Shown here: positions 44,965 to 56,259 of the stretch, piece after piece
Layout of the letters: each line of letters begins with the position of its first letter
How positions within the stretch are numbered: position 1 is the first letter of the stretch
Origin: Acanthococcus lagerstroemiae
Lineage: Eukaryota; Arthropoda; Insecta; Hemiptera; Eriococcidae
Reading direction: 5' to 3'
Assembly: GCA_031841125.1 (NCBI GenBank)
Contig: CM063113.1
Span: 23,705,312-23,769,311 of the forward strand
DNA: 64,000 nucleotides
Translations under genes and position numbers: made by a program
Notes under the pieces: generated by a model
What the model was told of the DNA's origin: nothing
Seen by the model: only the letters and a program-made list of their open reading frames with translations
Databases searched by the model: none

Positions 44965-46180
44965 CTTACTCCCCCTTGGTACTGTGGGAGAGCCGCTCTT
45001 CCCACATGCGGAGCGTGGATAGCCTAATATCCTGCTTGGCTCGTAGCGATACCCTCTTCTGCTCGCCGGTGGATAACTCCACCGGTGGTATACCTGCTAG
45101 TACGCAAACTGCCTCTGTGGAGACAAGGCAAGAGACGCCGACACACCTTAGCGCAGCCTTCCGTTGGACCGTTACTAGATCGGTTCTTCTGTACTCCTTG
45201 GCTTCGTTGGCGTCGGACCAGATTGGAGCCCCGTATAAAAAAACCGACATGGCAACGTTTGCCAGCAGCTTAGATTTCTTCTATGTCGGCCCCCTTTTCA
45301 ACATGAGTCGGCCTAATCCTGCCACGACTTTCTCCACTTTCTGCGCTGTCCTCCTAACGTGTTCTCGGAAGGACAGTTTCCCGTCGACCCACAACTCGAG
45401 GTACTTCAGGGCTGTACAGAACGCAATCACCGCTTCCTTTAGGCCAACGGAAGGGGGGTTGTACCGTCGAAGGTGTGTAAACAGTATTGCTTCCATCTTC
45501 TGAGCTGCTAGGTACAACCTTGCCGACTCGATCCAACAAATCATTGCCTCTAGTCCCGCATTCACCTTGCTCTTGAATGTGACTTCTTTTTTTTTCTAAT
45601 TTTGCTCTCAGCCCGAGTCCTGGAATCCGCCCTTTCGAGCATTACCTTAGAAACGTCGGGGAAGCTGTTAGGACTTCTTAGCCCTGTTCCCTTCTAGGCC
45701 GAAATGTAGTGAGTTGCTACGTGGGCTCGAACCCGGGACCTCCAGATTCCGAGATCAGCAAGCTATCCAAGACCCCCTTTCTCTCGAGCGTGGCTATGTC
45801 ATTTTCTGCTGCGACCACCAAGGTGTCGTCAGCGTAACAGATGATATTCATCCCTGGTGATACCTCTGCTCGCAGGGTCCCATCAAAAGGTTCCACGGGA
45901 GTGGACCAAGGACTGAGCCCAGCGGGACACCGCACGACATCTCTCGTTGTACGACGCCCGTAGCAGTTTCCGCGACAATTATCCGGCCTCGGAAATGGTC
46001 CCGGATAATTTCGCGTAGGTACGCGGGTACTGATGCGTTCTCCAGCGCCTCCAATATGCTGGACACATTCTGTATATCGAGGTTGACGACTGCGCTGAAT
46101 TGGAGTTTTTGGATCGCTGACTGTGCCATCTTCGTGGCGGCATCACTGATACTGGTTGGGGTTCAACGTGCACCCCCCCC
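44245..46180 (-). pseudogene. R1-type LINE reverse transcriptase, 5'-truncated
   Basis: On the minus strand from about 46150: MAQSAIQKLQFSAVVNLDIQ and VPAYLREIIRDHFRGRIIV, then CGVPLGSVLGPLPWNLL (the GxPQGSxLGP block), then NIICYADDTLVVAAENDIA with an intact YADD box, LERK (45789), NAGLEAMICWIESARLYLAA, VDGKLSFREHVRRTAQKVEK, and MSVFLYGAPIWSDA, ending with the MNFYLTQV...SPRCSYC tail near 44850. This is the R1-clade order. Several frame breaks and stops exist and the first catalytic-aspartate block and endonuclease are missing. A SINE interrupts it just after LERK. Confidence 0.9.
45578..45776 (-). mobile_element. tRNA-derived SINE inserted in the R1-type LINE
   Basis: On the minus strand it opens GGGTCTTGGATAGCTTGCTG, has a B box GGGTTCGAGCCC (plus 45723-45735) and ends in GCAAAATTAGAAAAAAAAAG. 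It splits the LINE frame between LERK and VNAGLEAM. Diverged direct repeats CTCGAGAGAAAG / TTCAAGAGCAAG (plus 45777-45788 and 45566-45577) match 9 of 12 and are the likely target duplication. A related 3' end occurs at 56550-56640. Confidence 0.82.
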
Positions 46181-46189
46181 CGAAAGTGT

Positions 46190-47059
46190 TTCTCCAGCCT
46201 GTTAACAGATTATAGACAACATGCTCCGACTACTCATTCCACTTCACACCATTTACAACTAATCATCCAGAATACGCGCTGAGTCGCTCTTTACTTCAAG
46301 TCTGCGATTTTCAAACCCCTTATTTTCAATGTTACCCCATGTTAGGCGGTAGCATCGTGGAAGTAAGTTGTTCTCTAAAACAAATGAAATAATATGAACT
46401 AAGTCAGTTTCTTCTTTGCTGATTAGGCCTACTTGGCCATCCTGTGGATATAAATTACAGCTGAATTATCTTGAACGTTGGAAGTCATGAATAATTTACC
46501 CTGATAGTCTGAATGACTGGGACGTGGCAAAGACGAATACTATTGGGAGAGGAAGGCAGACGAATTTTCCAATTAAAGGTTACCAAATTTCGCGTGCTCC
46601 GCTAGAGAAAAATAGTTGAGGCGTTTTTTTGTTACTGGGTTAATTTCTTTTTTTATTAAAAAAAAAAAGTACTTTTGAACCTTTGCGATTGGATTCCCCG
46701 AACTCGGAGGATATTTTCCCAAATCCCACTTAATTCCCTCTCCCCCTCCCCCATCGCTACACTCCTGCTGAATGAAAACTTCAGCGGGGAATTTGGAAGA
46801 AGCAATAATAGGCTAAGCTCAGTTTTTTCTCGGAATAGATGAAGGATTCCTTTTATTAGAGGATCACAGACTCAAAAGGTGTATGCGGATTCCGTTCTCG
46901 ACTCCTGACTCCTTTCCTCCTGTTTTTAGTGTTGACACATTTGTACCTCTCCATTTTCCAACAAACTTCCGTCTGGCAACATTAATTTTCAATTTATTTC
47001 TTTAACTGGTAACTCTGAGGTTTGTGAAAATTGGAGTTGAAAAGGGATATTCAAGTTAG
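46190..47059. other. Unassigned stretch
   Basis: AT-rich, no gene or named repeat. A run of A's near 46660 and C-rich CCTCTCCCCCTCCC near 46740 are simple sequence. Confidence 0.4.
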
Positions 47060-47700
47060 CATCGAGTTTTTACGCTTTGGCAAAGGATGTTGCAGACAAG
47101 TTATGCAAATCTTCATGCAACTCGATGGACAGTTGGGGTTTTCCATTTTCTGTTTTTCCATCATCAATAAGAAAATCTCGAGCTACTTCAACTGAGAGTA
47201 ATAAACTGAATACTATTTGCTGTATGCAACTTTTACGGATCTCAGATGCTTCACATAATGCCCTGGAAGTTGTCCCCTAGTATAAAGTCAAAGAAAATTA
47301 ACTGAGACCGCTTTTCCCTTGATTTTTCGGCAGATCTACTGATGTGCAGCTACATGATCTTGAGAGCAGTGATGCTGCCAAATGGTCTTGAAAGCAATGC
47401 GTAATCCGCTGTGACAGTCCGAATGAAAGTCATGGCAGTGAGTAAAGAATTGTTCAAAATGTATGGAAAGCATTGCACTTTCTACTTTTGCAACATCAAT
47501 CTCGAATTTTCGAGATGCTCTCACTGAATGGCAAAGTGACCACTTATACCGTATGCGGTGTTCTTGAAACTTCTCTAAAGCTTCTCATACCTCCCTGAAA
47601 GATGTTCTGCTACATAAATTGAAGCGTATGAACGTGGACTGTTAAAAAGGTGATTTAACCATCTTTGGTGAAGTGGTGAGCTAGTCATCTCTATTTATGA
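47060..47700 (+). repeat. Degenerate ~300-340-bp repeat zone, distal copy
   Basis: TTTTTCCATCATCAATAAGA followed by ATCTCGAGCTACTTCAACTG near 47155-47190, and CTTTCTACTTTTGCAACATC near 47476 with CTCCCTGAAAGATGTTCTGC near 47610, correspond to the units at 39440-40350. The two units here are about 336 bases apart. Confidence 0.55.
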
Positions 47701-48703
47701 CGGGCACTGATGTGCATTTTAAACGCTTTTAAATAGGCATATTCGATTTATCGATGCAGGCGTAAATAAAAGCAGTTTCTAGTTGGGTGTTTTCTTGCAT
47801 CGCGCCGTCTTTTCCTATTACGCGTTAATTTCCAGATTCCCAATGGGCGGTAATTACACGAAAAGAACTCGAGTGAGTACTCGAAGACCGACCACATAAG
47901 TGTAGATACCGCGTGTCAAAATAAATAATTGAAAAGGCGGTATGCTTTTTGGTTTGGAAAGGAAGAAAAAATACTGGATATTCGTCGCCTCGTATTTTTT
48001 TAAAATTATTGATTAATTTTTCTCATTTTCTCTCTATAGTTATACCGACCAGAGAGAAAGTAAATTTATATTGATAACAGAAGAGGACGTACGTGTTTAC
48101 AGACCGGCGGTTGGGTTAATTTACACGCATTTGTACGAATATAACTTCTGTGCGAAGGTACGTGAGTTCGCGAGCCATGTTCATATGCGAGTATACATTC
48201 TTCGGTCGGTTGGTATAAATGCGTGTGTATATGTACTAACTTTGTTGCAAGGTGTATACAATCTATATACGATGTGCGAGCTTGTCCACTAATTATTACG
48301 ATGCACGCGGCTACGTGCTAACAGTAAGACTTACGTGTATAGTCGATGATGGTCACCGGCGATTGCCGGTTTCAAGTGCGATAATCAACGGCGCCAACAA
48401 TGCTGTGGTAGACCCAGTGGGGTAAGTTGAATTTGCTTCCGCGAGATTGTGTAGTTCTCAGGTTTCCAGGTATGAATAAGTTGTTAAAGTAGAAGTATGA
48501 GAAGTGCTTAGAGAGAAGGAAGTGTGGTCTGCGGTCTCAGATCCACATGATCCAGTTTATCATGATGTAGGAAACCTCTGAGATACTTGATGACCAAGAT
48601 TTTTCTGGGATATAAATGAGTTTTTTATTCATGTATTCCACTGAGGAGACAGTACCATAGTCCAAAGTAATACTCACAGAAAGCTAGTGAACTATATGTT
48701 AGT
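47701..48703. other. Unassigned stretch
   Basis: No gene recognised. A short hairpin CACCGGCGATTGCCGGT lies at about 48354. The 73-codon frame 48071-48292 has no family features. Confidence 0.35.
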
Positions 48704-48705
48704 TA

Positions 48706-48919
48706 CCGTCAAATGGGGTATCTTGGAATAGCTGGATGACTTGGAACGCATCGAGAGGCACGCACAGTATTATAAATTTCGACCGTCCACTGTTCATGTA
48801 CTCATAAGTAAGAGGAGAGGATCGGGGATTAGCCTGAGTGGGCGCATAAGGAGACCCATACCCATATCTGCTAATGCGTTCCAGGTTACCCAGATGTGCC
48901 AAGATACCTCATTTGACAG
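48706..48919. mobile_element. Mariner/Tc1-like MITE, 214 bp, TA flanks
   Basis: Inverted termini CCGTCAAATGGGGTATCTTGG and the complement of CCAAGATACCTCATTTGACAG, extending on through a shared GGAACGCAT / ATGCGTTCC step. TA lies directly outside both ends (48704-48705 and 48920-48921). The TA duplication and TIR fit a mariner/Tc1-derived MITE. The short frames here lie across the inverted repeats. Confidence 0.75.
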
Positions 48920-49039
48920 TACCCAAAATGGAAAGATTTTTGCATAAAATTTGCGAATGATTTTGAATTCAAATGTTCTAATAACACTTAAATTATAGAT
49001 GTAACTGTTATAAGTTGTATACAGAAAGACCTTCCCAGA

Positions 49040-49290
49040 CAATGTTGACATGCAAAATCCGTCACTTTTTCAACCGGACATTGTGATTGAATTTGATACA
49101 GAAGTCGAGTTACCGTGTCAACATTTTTGGATTGCATTGTTCATTGACTTCGATGTAGAATTCTGTTCAAAAGTCAATACCGACATGGTGACTCAACTTT
49201 TGTATCTATTGAATTCTGTATCACATTCAGCCGCAATGTTGTGTTGGAATAGTGATGGAATCTGAATGTTGACAAAATTTTAGATTTTTG
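49040..49290. repeat. Diverged inverted repeat
   Basis: GATACAGAAGTCGAGTTACCGTGTC near 49096 and CGACATGGTGACTCAACTTTTGTA near 49182 are reverse complements with several mismatches. The outer parts (GACATTGTGATTGAATTTGA and TGTATCACATTCAGCCGCAATG) also pair. Probably a decayed fold-back MITE; no target duplication. Confidence 0.5.
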
Positions 49291-49549
49291 TGTCCACTTG
49301 TTTCAAGGGACTTGTGGAACAGAAGTGTAAAGAACTGAGAACCGTTTTAGATGTAATGATTATGTCCTTTTTTTCGAGAGTTATAAATTCCTTCCCGTGA
49401 TTCTCCAAACAAAACATAATTTTTTCATAGAAATTCTCCGAAAAATTGAAAAAACATTGCTTTCTTTGATCGCCGATGAGTTTTTTCCCCCACTTTTATA
49501 GGTCAACACCCTAATATACACCCTCATTGAAGAATTCTGGTACCTGACC

Positions 49550-49680
49550 TGGATATTGGTGCTGGCGCATTCTGCGAGTATAATGTCTTGCTTTTGAGAA
49601 CCGGAGGGAGACTTCAAAGCACGCTATCTATCTGTGTATTAGGATGTTGCGAGGCAGGTCACTATGCCTTGCCATAGGGT
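49550..49680 (-). mobile_element. Fragment of the tRNA-derived SINE
   Basis: CGAGTATAATGTCTTGCTTT and AAAGCACGCTATCTATCTGT align with the central part of the SINE at 53634-54078. Only about 100 bases are recognisable. The sequence 49291-49549 has nothing that I can name. Confidence 0.55.
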
Positions 49681-49839
49681 AACAAGATTTAGAGGAAAGT
49701 GTAAATACATAGAGGCTTTGCCTCATTAACAGCTTTGGAATTGAAACATTTTAGTTCAAAAGAACATGAAGGAACACAAATCATATTAATACATTGATCC
49801 TAATTTTCACTCTTCACAGGGAGCTAATTTTGAGTAATT

Positions 49840-49985
49840 GTGACTTGAACAAATATTATGTTATTGAAAATAGGGTTCCTAGGGCCGCTGAATTCGAGTT
49901 TGAGGTTATTTCGTCTCTATCTTCTGATTTTCAGGTTCTGTGAGAGGCTGCTCGTAATTTAGAGTAATGCTGATTTTACTCTATA
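49840..49985 (+). repeat. Dispersed unit of the ~140-bp array repeat
   Basis: GAACAAATATTATG, then AGGGTTCCTAGGGCCGCTGAATTCGAGTT, follows the landmark order of the 35.5-38.7 kb array. More units (GGTAGTTGAATTCGAATTC and GGGTTGCTGAACTCC) follow the LINE at about 50960-51130, so the LINE may have entered a small array. Confidence 0.45.
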
Positions 49986-49989
49986 TTTT

Positions 49990-50945
49990 AAACTTATATA
50001 AAAGACAGAAAGCCACGTTAAGAAGAAGAGAAAGGGGAGGCTAGTATAGAAAAATGTGTAAGGCAGAGGTGCTCCTTTACTCTAGTATTATTTATTCGGT
50101 ACATAGATTGGGTCATAAAAGAAATGGAAGAAAAATTTGGAGCAGGTGTCACTGTACATAGAGAGCGAATAAAGATGTTCAGGTTTGCAGATGATATGTA
50201 TTGTCTTATTAGCTGAAAGGAGTATATTGATTTGGAAAATATTTTCAATGGAATGGAGGAGATTTTGAGTATAGAATATTATATGAGAATAACTAAAAGT
50301 AAAACTAAAGTAATGATACGTAATCGATGTGAACATGATAGCTTAAATATTATAAATATTGGACAGAAAAAGATTGAGGAAGTAAGCGAATGTTGCTATG
50401 TAGGAAGTAAAATAACCAAAGATGTAATGAGTAAAAGGGATATTAATAGTAGAATAGTGCAAGGCAAATTAGCATTTTATCGAGAAAGTAATCTTTTCAA
50501 ATCAAAAATAAATCTGGAAATCTAAAAATTCTTCTTGAAAACTTATGTTAGGAGTGTAGCCTTGGATGTGAAATTTGGACCGTAAGTGAAGCTTTTGAGA
50601 TATGGTGCTATAGGCGGATTCTTAGCATCAAATGGACGGATAAGGTAAGAAATGAGGAAGTATTTAACAGAGTATGAGGTAAAATGGATATTAGAAATTG
50701 TCTGAAGGGAGAGAGATAAACTAATAGGGTATAACTTGAGGCATCCAGGAATAATATCACTACTGCTAGAAGGAAGAGTGGAAGGAAAGAATTGGGTGGG
50801 TCGGCAAAGATTGCAGTGTGTTCAACAGATAATCAAGTATGTCAAATGTAAGGGTTATTATTTACGAAATGAAAGAACTCGCACCAGATAGGGAGAAATG
50901 GAGAGCTGCATCAAACTGGTCATAAGACTGGTAACCTCATCACCA
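49990..50945 (+). pseudogene. RTE-like LINE, 3' part
   Basis: Plus strand, starting VIKEMEEKFGAGV near 50110 and the catalytic box FRFADDMYCL near 50175, then NGMEEILSIEYYMRITKSKT, ECCYVGSKITKDVMSKRDIN, KLAFYRESNLFKSK, a YLTEYE-type segment and LRHPGIISLLLEGRVEGK and EMESCIKLVI. This is the palm-thumb-tail order of an RTE-like reverse transcriptase. The upstream half is missing and there are several stops and frame changes. Same broad clade as the element at 25330-28740. Confidence 0.85.
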
Positions 50946-51159
50946 GGCTGAAACGAGTTCACATGAGTGGTTTTGGGGTAGTTGAATTCGAATTCTAGTT
51001 TGATTTGTGTGTAACCCCTGATATTTGGGCTCCTCGAGGGTCAGTTCTGACGAATGCCAATTCTAGTTTATATTATTCTGAAATGAGTTGGAAGATGTTT
51101 TTTGGGTTGCTGAACTCCAATTTGAAGTTATTTTCTTTTTACTTCTTGAGATGTGGGTC

Positions 51160-52596
51160 CTTTATATATACTTATGCATGTAATGAAAACTTCGGTGGCT
51201 GTATTATGACTGTGCGACTGGTTACATTACGCAAAAATGGGATCATATTTGGCATATTTGCCATTTATGTACTGGTATCCGAACGGTCAAATTATTAATG
51301 AAATTGGGTAGTTTATAATCTGCAAATCTTAAGATAACAGCATTGCAGAGAAATTGATCATGACAGTGAATAATCACGGTGGGTTCGTGGACATAGTAAA
51401 AGGATTATCTGCCATAAAGCCTATCGAACGATCTCCCAGGTCGTCAGAAATTAATGGTTACATGCGGCATTGATGACGAAAATTGTCCAATTGCCCGCAT
51501 ACATACTCGCACATATGGGTTATGTACTTGCTGAATGAAGATGACCGCGATCAGAGCCGAGGCTCGTCAAGCTTAACCATAAATTGGTGTAAACAGTACT
51601 CGAAATTTGAGATTGTAGCCAATTTGTCGGGGTTAATTACTTCCGAACTCGATTGTTTGACAAGATATAAGCGGAAAGAATAACAACCGACTTGAAAACA
51701 GGAACATCACTTGACTTATTCATAAAATTAACGCAAACGCTCGTTCGTCTCGAGCCAAATTTACATCCTGATCGATTTATTACAATGCGAGTGGCGTCGT
51801 GGACAGAGAGAAACATAATAAGATGTCTGAGTAAACGTAAATCATTGCGCAAACCTGCACCGTAAGTCGTGCTAAAAGACTGACGAAGAAATTCTACAAT
51901 GGATGGCTGTGTGTCTGTTCACTACATTTATTTTATAGGTTGTTATATTACATTAATCTCATGTAAATAATCGAAGTATAGGTGTACATACATGCAGCTA
52001 AATGCGAAGCTCGTAATTAATGAGTTATTGCCATCATGTCGAAGCTTGAACCTTGCCGATTCCCGATTGATGGAGCTTCATAAGTTGCAAAATATTCTGG
52101 TTAGGAAATTGTAAGGTTATAATTTACTCCTGCTTTGGACAGATTTTTTAGCAGAACTAAGTGCATCTAACCACCCTATAGCTTTGTAGTGGTCAAGGGT
52201 TTTCTTGTGGCAACGGGTTAATGGGTGTCATTGCGTAGCTTAGAGAAGGGAAACAAGGAATCAAACCTAAACTCGCCTATGTTTCGCTATAATTTCACCC
52301 GAAAGTAAGATTGTTAAAATGGGATTAGTTCGGATAGTTCGAAGCAAGCATGGTTAACCTTGGCCCACCGTCACCGTCTCCGTAATAGTTTCCTGTCACA
52401 CGTGGGTACAGTTTGAAAATGTAGGACAGTCTCACTTCTCACTCAATCCCGCGTTAGTCCAAGTGCAACTTCTAAGGATACAGGGGTTCACTTCCGGAAC
52501 TATACCGCTTCAAAATATGTGCCTTAGAATGACCACTAGACAGTGGACACCATGTCCACATATCTGTGTATGCGACTTGCATCACTGGCACATCTG
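51160..52596. other. Unassigned stretch
   Basis: Two ordinary-looking segments with no named repeat and no frame above 97 codons. Could be host intergenic or intronic DNA. Confidence 0.35.
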
Positions 52597-52742
52597 AGGG
52601 AGAGAGGGGGGAGAGGAGAGAGAAGAGAGCGAAGAGGGAGGAGAGAGATAGGAGAGAGAAAGAAGAGACAGAGGAGAAACAAAGGAGAGAGAAGGGGAGA
52701 AAGGAGGAGAGAGGAGAGGAGAGTGAGGAGAGGAGAGAGTCT
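52597..52742 (+). repeat. GA-rich microsatellite-like tract
   Basis: About 145 bases of almost pure purine built of GAGAGG and GGAGAGAG words. It creates three overlapping charged or serine-proline-rich open frames, none credible as proteins. Confidence 0.9.
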
Positions 52743-53623
52743 CCCTTCGACCGACGGCGGCGATCACTCTAAGCGCTTCAGCTTGGTCGTTTGCAAATTT
52801 CGGTAAATAATTGTTTAATAATTTCTGGATAATTTTCTGTATTCTTTGCTAAATATTAGAATTGGCTTCATAATAGTTCTTCTATTTTAATTTTGAACTC
52901 ACACCGCGAAACTCAGCGATTTAAATAATACTTCTGTCTTCATTCGATCATCAACACGTGTTTAGAAAGGAGTCGCAACGCCGGCCAGTGACCAAAGAAA
53001 GAGTTCATCGTTGGGGTTAATCAATTGAGGGCAACTATATAACTCCCAGCATTTGAATTTCATCGAATTTCTAACGAAATTTTCTGCAGCTGCGCGCGTA
53101 GTGAACAAGTCCTATAAAATTCCAGCACATAGATCCTGTGTGATAACAAAATCGAATAAACTTTTTACGTCGTCACTGTATTGTAAAATACAAACCATGA
53201 CGAAAAAACTGTATGTTATCTTGGTCCGTGTATAACAGTTTCCATTTGACCTTTAACGGCAGTTTTGGTAATAATCAAGGCGGCCCATATTTTTCTTCAA
53301 CTGTGACTGGCGTCATTGAGTGGTCCTCTAATTAGACCTATGTAATTGAATACGATAGTTCACGAATTTTGTGCTGTGTTTCGTTTCTCGTCGACGATGT
53401 GCTCTTTGTGTCGTGCAGAGATTGAGAAACATTTTGAGCAGTGGAGGTGATCGCGGAGGAAGAAAGGGTAACTGCAAACAGAGAATCTTTTCACGCAAGA
53501 AGTTTTTGGTTCGGGTTATTATCATTCTCAGACCCGTTAGTGGAAAAAAGGTTGAATCTTGTGACAGGTCGTGCAATGCACAGCTGGAAAAATGATCATT
53601 CGATTATTCAATTTCCTTTAAGT
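52743..53623. other. Unassigned stretch
   Basis: No named repeat. Overlapping 74- to 90-codon frames at 53371-53713 enter the SINE at their 3' end and are not supported. Confidence 0.35.
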
Positions 53624-53633
53624 CATACCTATT

Positions 53634-54078
53634 CTTCTTCTTCTAAGTGCCATATCCGATGCCGGACGTTGGCGGTCGCAGTTTCTGACGTGCGACTTTC
53701 CCAGGCAGGCTAGTCGGGGTAGTTTGCCATTGCTTTCCCCACGGTTTTGTTGCGTTAGAATTTTCCTTCTCCGTGCCGAAGAGTGTGCAGCCGTAGTTCC
53801 CTTACTAGCCTCACGTTTCACGATGTTGAGTAACCTGGCCACGACGTGCACATGACAGTGTCAGTCTTTTTAGATCTGGTGGTAACACGCCCTGCGATTG
53901 TAGTGTCTTGTTCATTCGAACTGGCGCGGGGTTACAGGGCACGCTATCTTCCACCTTGATTGATACTGTAGTCGCTGTGTTCACTAAGATGTTAGCGGGG
54001 ATATTCGAATATCACTAGCTTTTTCCGGCGTGGGACTCGAACCCGAGATGCAAGGATTGCGAAGCGGGCACACAGCGA
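53634..54078 (-). mobile_element. tRNA-derived SINE, 445 bp, perfect 10-bp duplication
   Basis: Perfect direct repeats CATACCTATT at 53624-53633 and 54079-54088 bound it. On the minus strand it begins TCGCTGTGTGCCCGCTTCGC, has a B box GGTTCGAGTCC (plus 54033-54043) and ends GGATATGGCACTTAGAAGAAGAAG, an AAG-rich tail. Only about 35 bases precede the B box and no A box is seen, so the head is 5'-truncated. The tail sequence is of the type shared between SINEs and their LINE partners. Other copies lie at 17075-17450 and 49550-49680. Confidence 0.9.
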
Positions 54079-54088
54079 CATACCTATT

Positions 54089-56102
54089 TTAGAGTAGTTC
54101 TTTTTTCTTCAACAACTCAAAACTCACCCGATTCCATGTATTGATTACGAAAACTGTTCGCATTGATCAGTTTCTTGCTTCTAACTGCTCACACTTTTAA
54201 CCACTAATATCTCCTTCCATTACTGCTAGTATCTATCAGCTAGAACCAGCTCTCGTTCCAGCTAATTAATGAGACGGGAATCGTACAGAACTTCTGCAGA
54301 TGCGTATTCTCCAATTCACAGCAGCTTCCAAATGCCATCCTCCAGTTGTGGTTTCACTTTCAGCAATTCCGTATATCGTTTGCCAATCGATTTCACCTAT
54401 CTCGAAATTAGTCGAATAAATCATTCGCCAGTCGTAAAAATACCGATTACCGATGCGATGCTAGTGCCGGTACCTGTAGTCTGCGTATCGAGAGACCTTC
54501 GTGCGATTCGTCGCCGAGCACCATCATCGGACTTCGTGTCCAAGGACTTCCTAGATTTTTTATCTCTTTTTATTAGTAAACATCCATTAGAATAAATTAC
54601 CTTTATTTATCTGCACTGATACACGTTGCCTCTCCTGCTTCATTTTAATGCTCATATTTAACCTCATTCGCAGAAAAAGTCAACGTGGAAAATAATTTCA
54701 TTACGAATTCCAATCGCGTTTTGTAATCATAAGGCTGAAATATGAACGAGATTTAAAACGTAGAAATACATGCAAACCATAGGTTTGTTCTTATGGTTTT
54801 TATTATACTTCTTTTTTTCTCGCACAAAGCGTAGTGTTTTTCTTCTGAGAAAATTATTATTCCTTTTATTTTATTTTTTTTTCCTTTTCAAAATAGTCGT
54901 TAACGTCCGGTAAGAAGAAATTTTATAAATTCAAGCTCATACACGTGACCCGTGATGCCACGATTTTCAAGACACGGCCTGGTGGGCCGGATAATTATGG
55001 TTTGGTTGGGTCGTCGAGTACGAATACGGTTACGCATCGGCTGACTTGCAAGTGCACGCGGACATGCCTTGGGACTTTTATTAGTTTCAAAATTACCTCT
55101 CATAGTGTATACCGAGCGAGTATAAGAGCTATGGATACATGGAATTGTATCTAGCTGCAAAGAAGTAACGCGGTCTGTGCCTTGGTACGTGGTATTGGTT
55201 ACAGCTTCCGGAAGGGCACGCCGTCTAGTCAAAGGGATTGTGTCAAATCACAGTGGATTCCATTCTTTCTGCAATTCCTGGTGTCAACATTTCCTCCGGG
55301 TTGGGAAAATATCTGACAATGAACGTGCGCTTGTTACGTTAGATTGGAAAATGACGAGCGAGACGAATTGCATTGTGTTGTCGAAGTGGACTCTGCTGAC
55401 TGCATTGTCACGGTCGTTCAGTATCTGAAGATGCTTCCTCATTAGCGATGCTCTCGTCTAGCTCGAGCTAAATGCACGTAAAATCGATATAAATCACGTT
55501 TTGTTTGTGAACAAATTACGTGATACTTGCCCGGGAAATTATAGAACAGTTATTTCAAAAGGCAACTAACCAGAGAAGCAATTGAACTATTGAATGTTGA
55601 GGAATGTAAACTGCTAAGAGTGAACTGAAATGAATAATGTGGAGTTGGTACGCGATTCTCTTTTAGAAACTATGTGCTGACTTCGGAAGATTCTTGGGGG
55701 AGGCTTTCCACTTGGGTACATTTCTGCTGAGACCCTCTTCAGTGTCCTGAATATCGCAAGGCAGTAGATTATCGTGGAGAAGGAGGGAATTTGGAAGGTC
55801 TCTGGTTAATGACTTTCATTTGTCCAAGATAGGTGCCTGTCGTTGCGGAAAAAATCACTGCTTTCATCTTTGAAGGTTCTCATATTTTTCATAGCTTGTT
55901 TCAGAGTGGTTCCCATTTATTTGAACATACAATACTCTTGTCTTTGAAGTGCTGGAATGGGTCCAACGAATGCTATGCCAATATCGTAACCTGTTAGCAT
56001 CAAATAACCTTTACAGTGAAGGGGTAGTGCAAAATGATTGCTGCTTGGGCAATAGAAACAGCGAAAAGCTCCAGAGCTAAAAGCTAACGGCACGAACTCA
56101 GT
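54089..56102. other. Unassigned stretch
   Basis: About 2 kb without a named repeat. Frames of 108 codons (54269-54595, plus) and 110 codons (54900-55232, minus, overlapped by a plus-strand frame) have no recognised domain. The relatively high CG content around 54.9-55.4 kb and absence of known repeats make it a place where a host exon could hide, but no exon structure was established. Confidence 0.3.
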
Positions 56103-56110
56103 CAGAAACT

Positions 56111-56259
56111 CAGTTGCGTAGCTAGCCTAATATTCGAGGGGTGTCTGGTTTTGACCAAGAGGAGAAGGGTGTTCGAGGAATTGCTAAAATTAGAAAAACC
56201 ACTATTTAACAAAATCGCAAAAGGGGGTCTAAACCCCTCGACCCCTGGCTACGCCACTA
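56111..56259. mobile_element. hAT-like MITE (GTGGCGTAGCC family), 149 bp
   Basis: Starts CAGTTGCGTAGCTAGCC and ends GGCTACGCCACTA. Flanks CAGAAACT (56103-56110) and CAGCAACT (56260-56267) match 7 of 8. Same subtype as the partial copy at 29190-29311. Confidence 0.82.

Noticed and set aside
44946..45503. 185-codon plus-strand frame
   Set aside because: Antisense shadow of the R1-type LINE reverse transcriptase, whose motifs are clear on the minus strand.
45713..45780. tRNA gene on the minus strand
   Set aside because: A B box is present but there is no A box or cloverleaf; it is the head of a SINE that interrupts a LINE frame.
52543..52806. Arginine/glutamate-rich protein
   Set aside because: Entirely produced by the GA-rich tract; alternative frames on both strands are also open.
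54030..54078. tRNA gene on the minus strand
   Set aside because: Only the B box and about 35 upstream bases exist, inside a 445-bp SINE with a target duplication.
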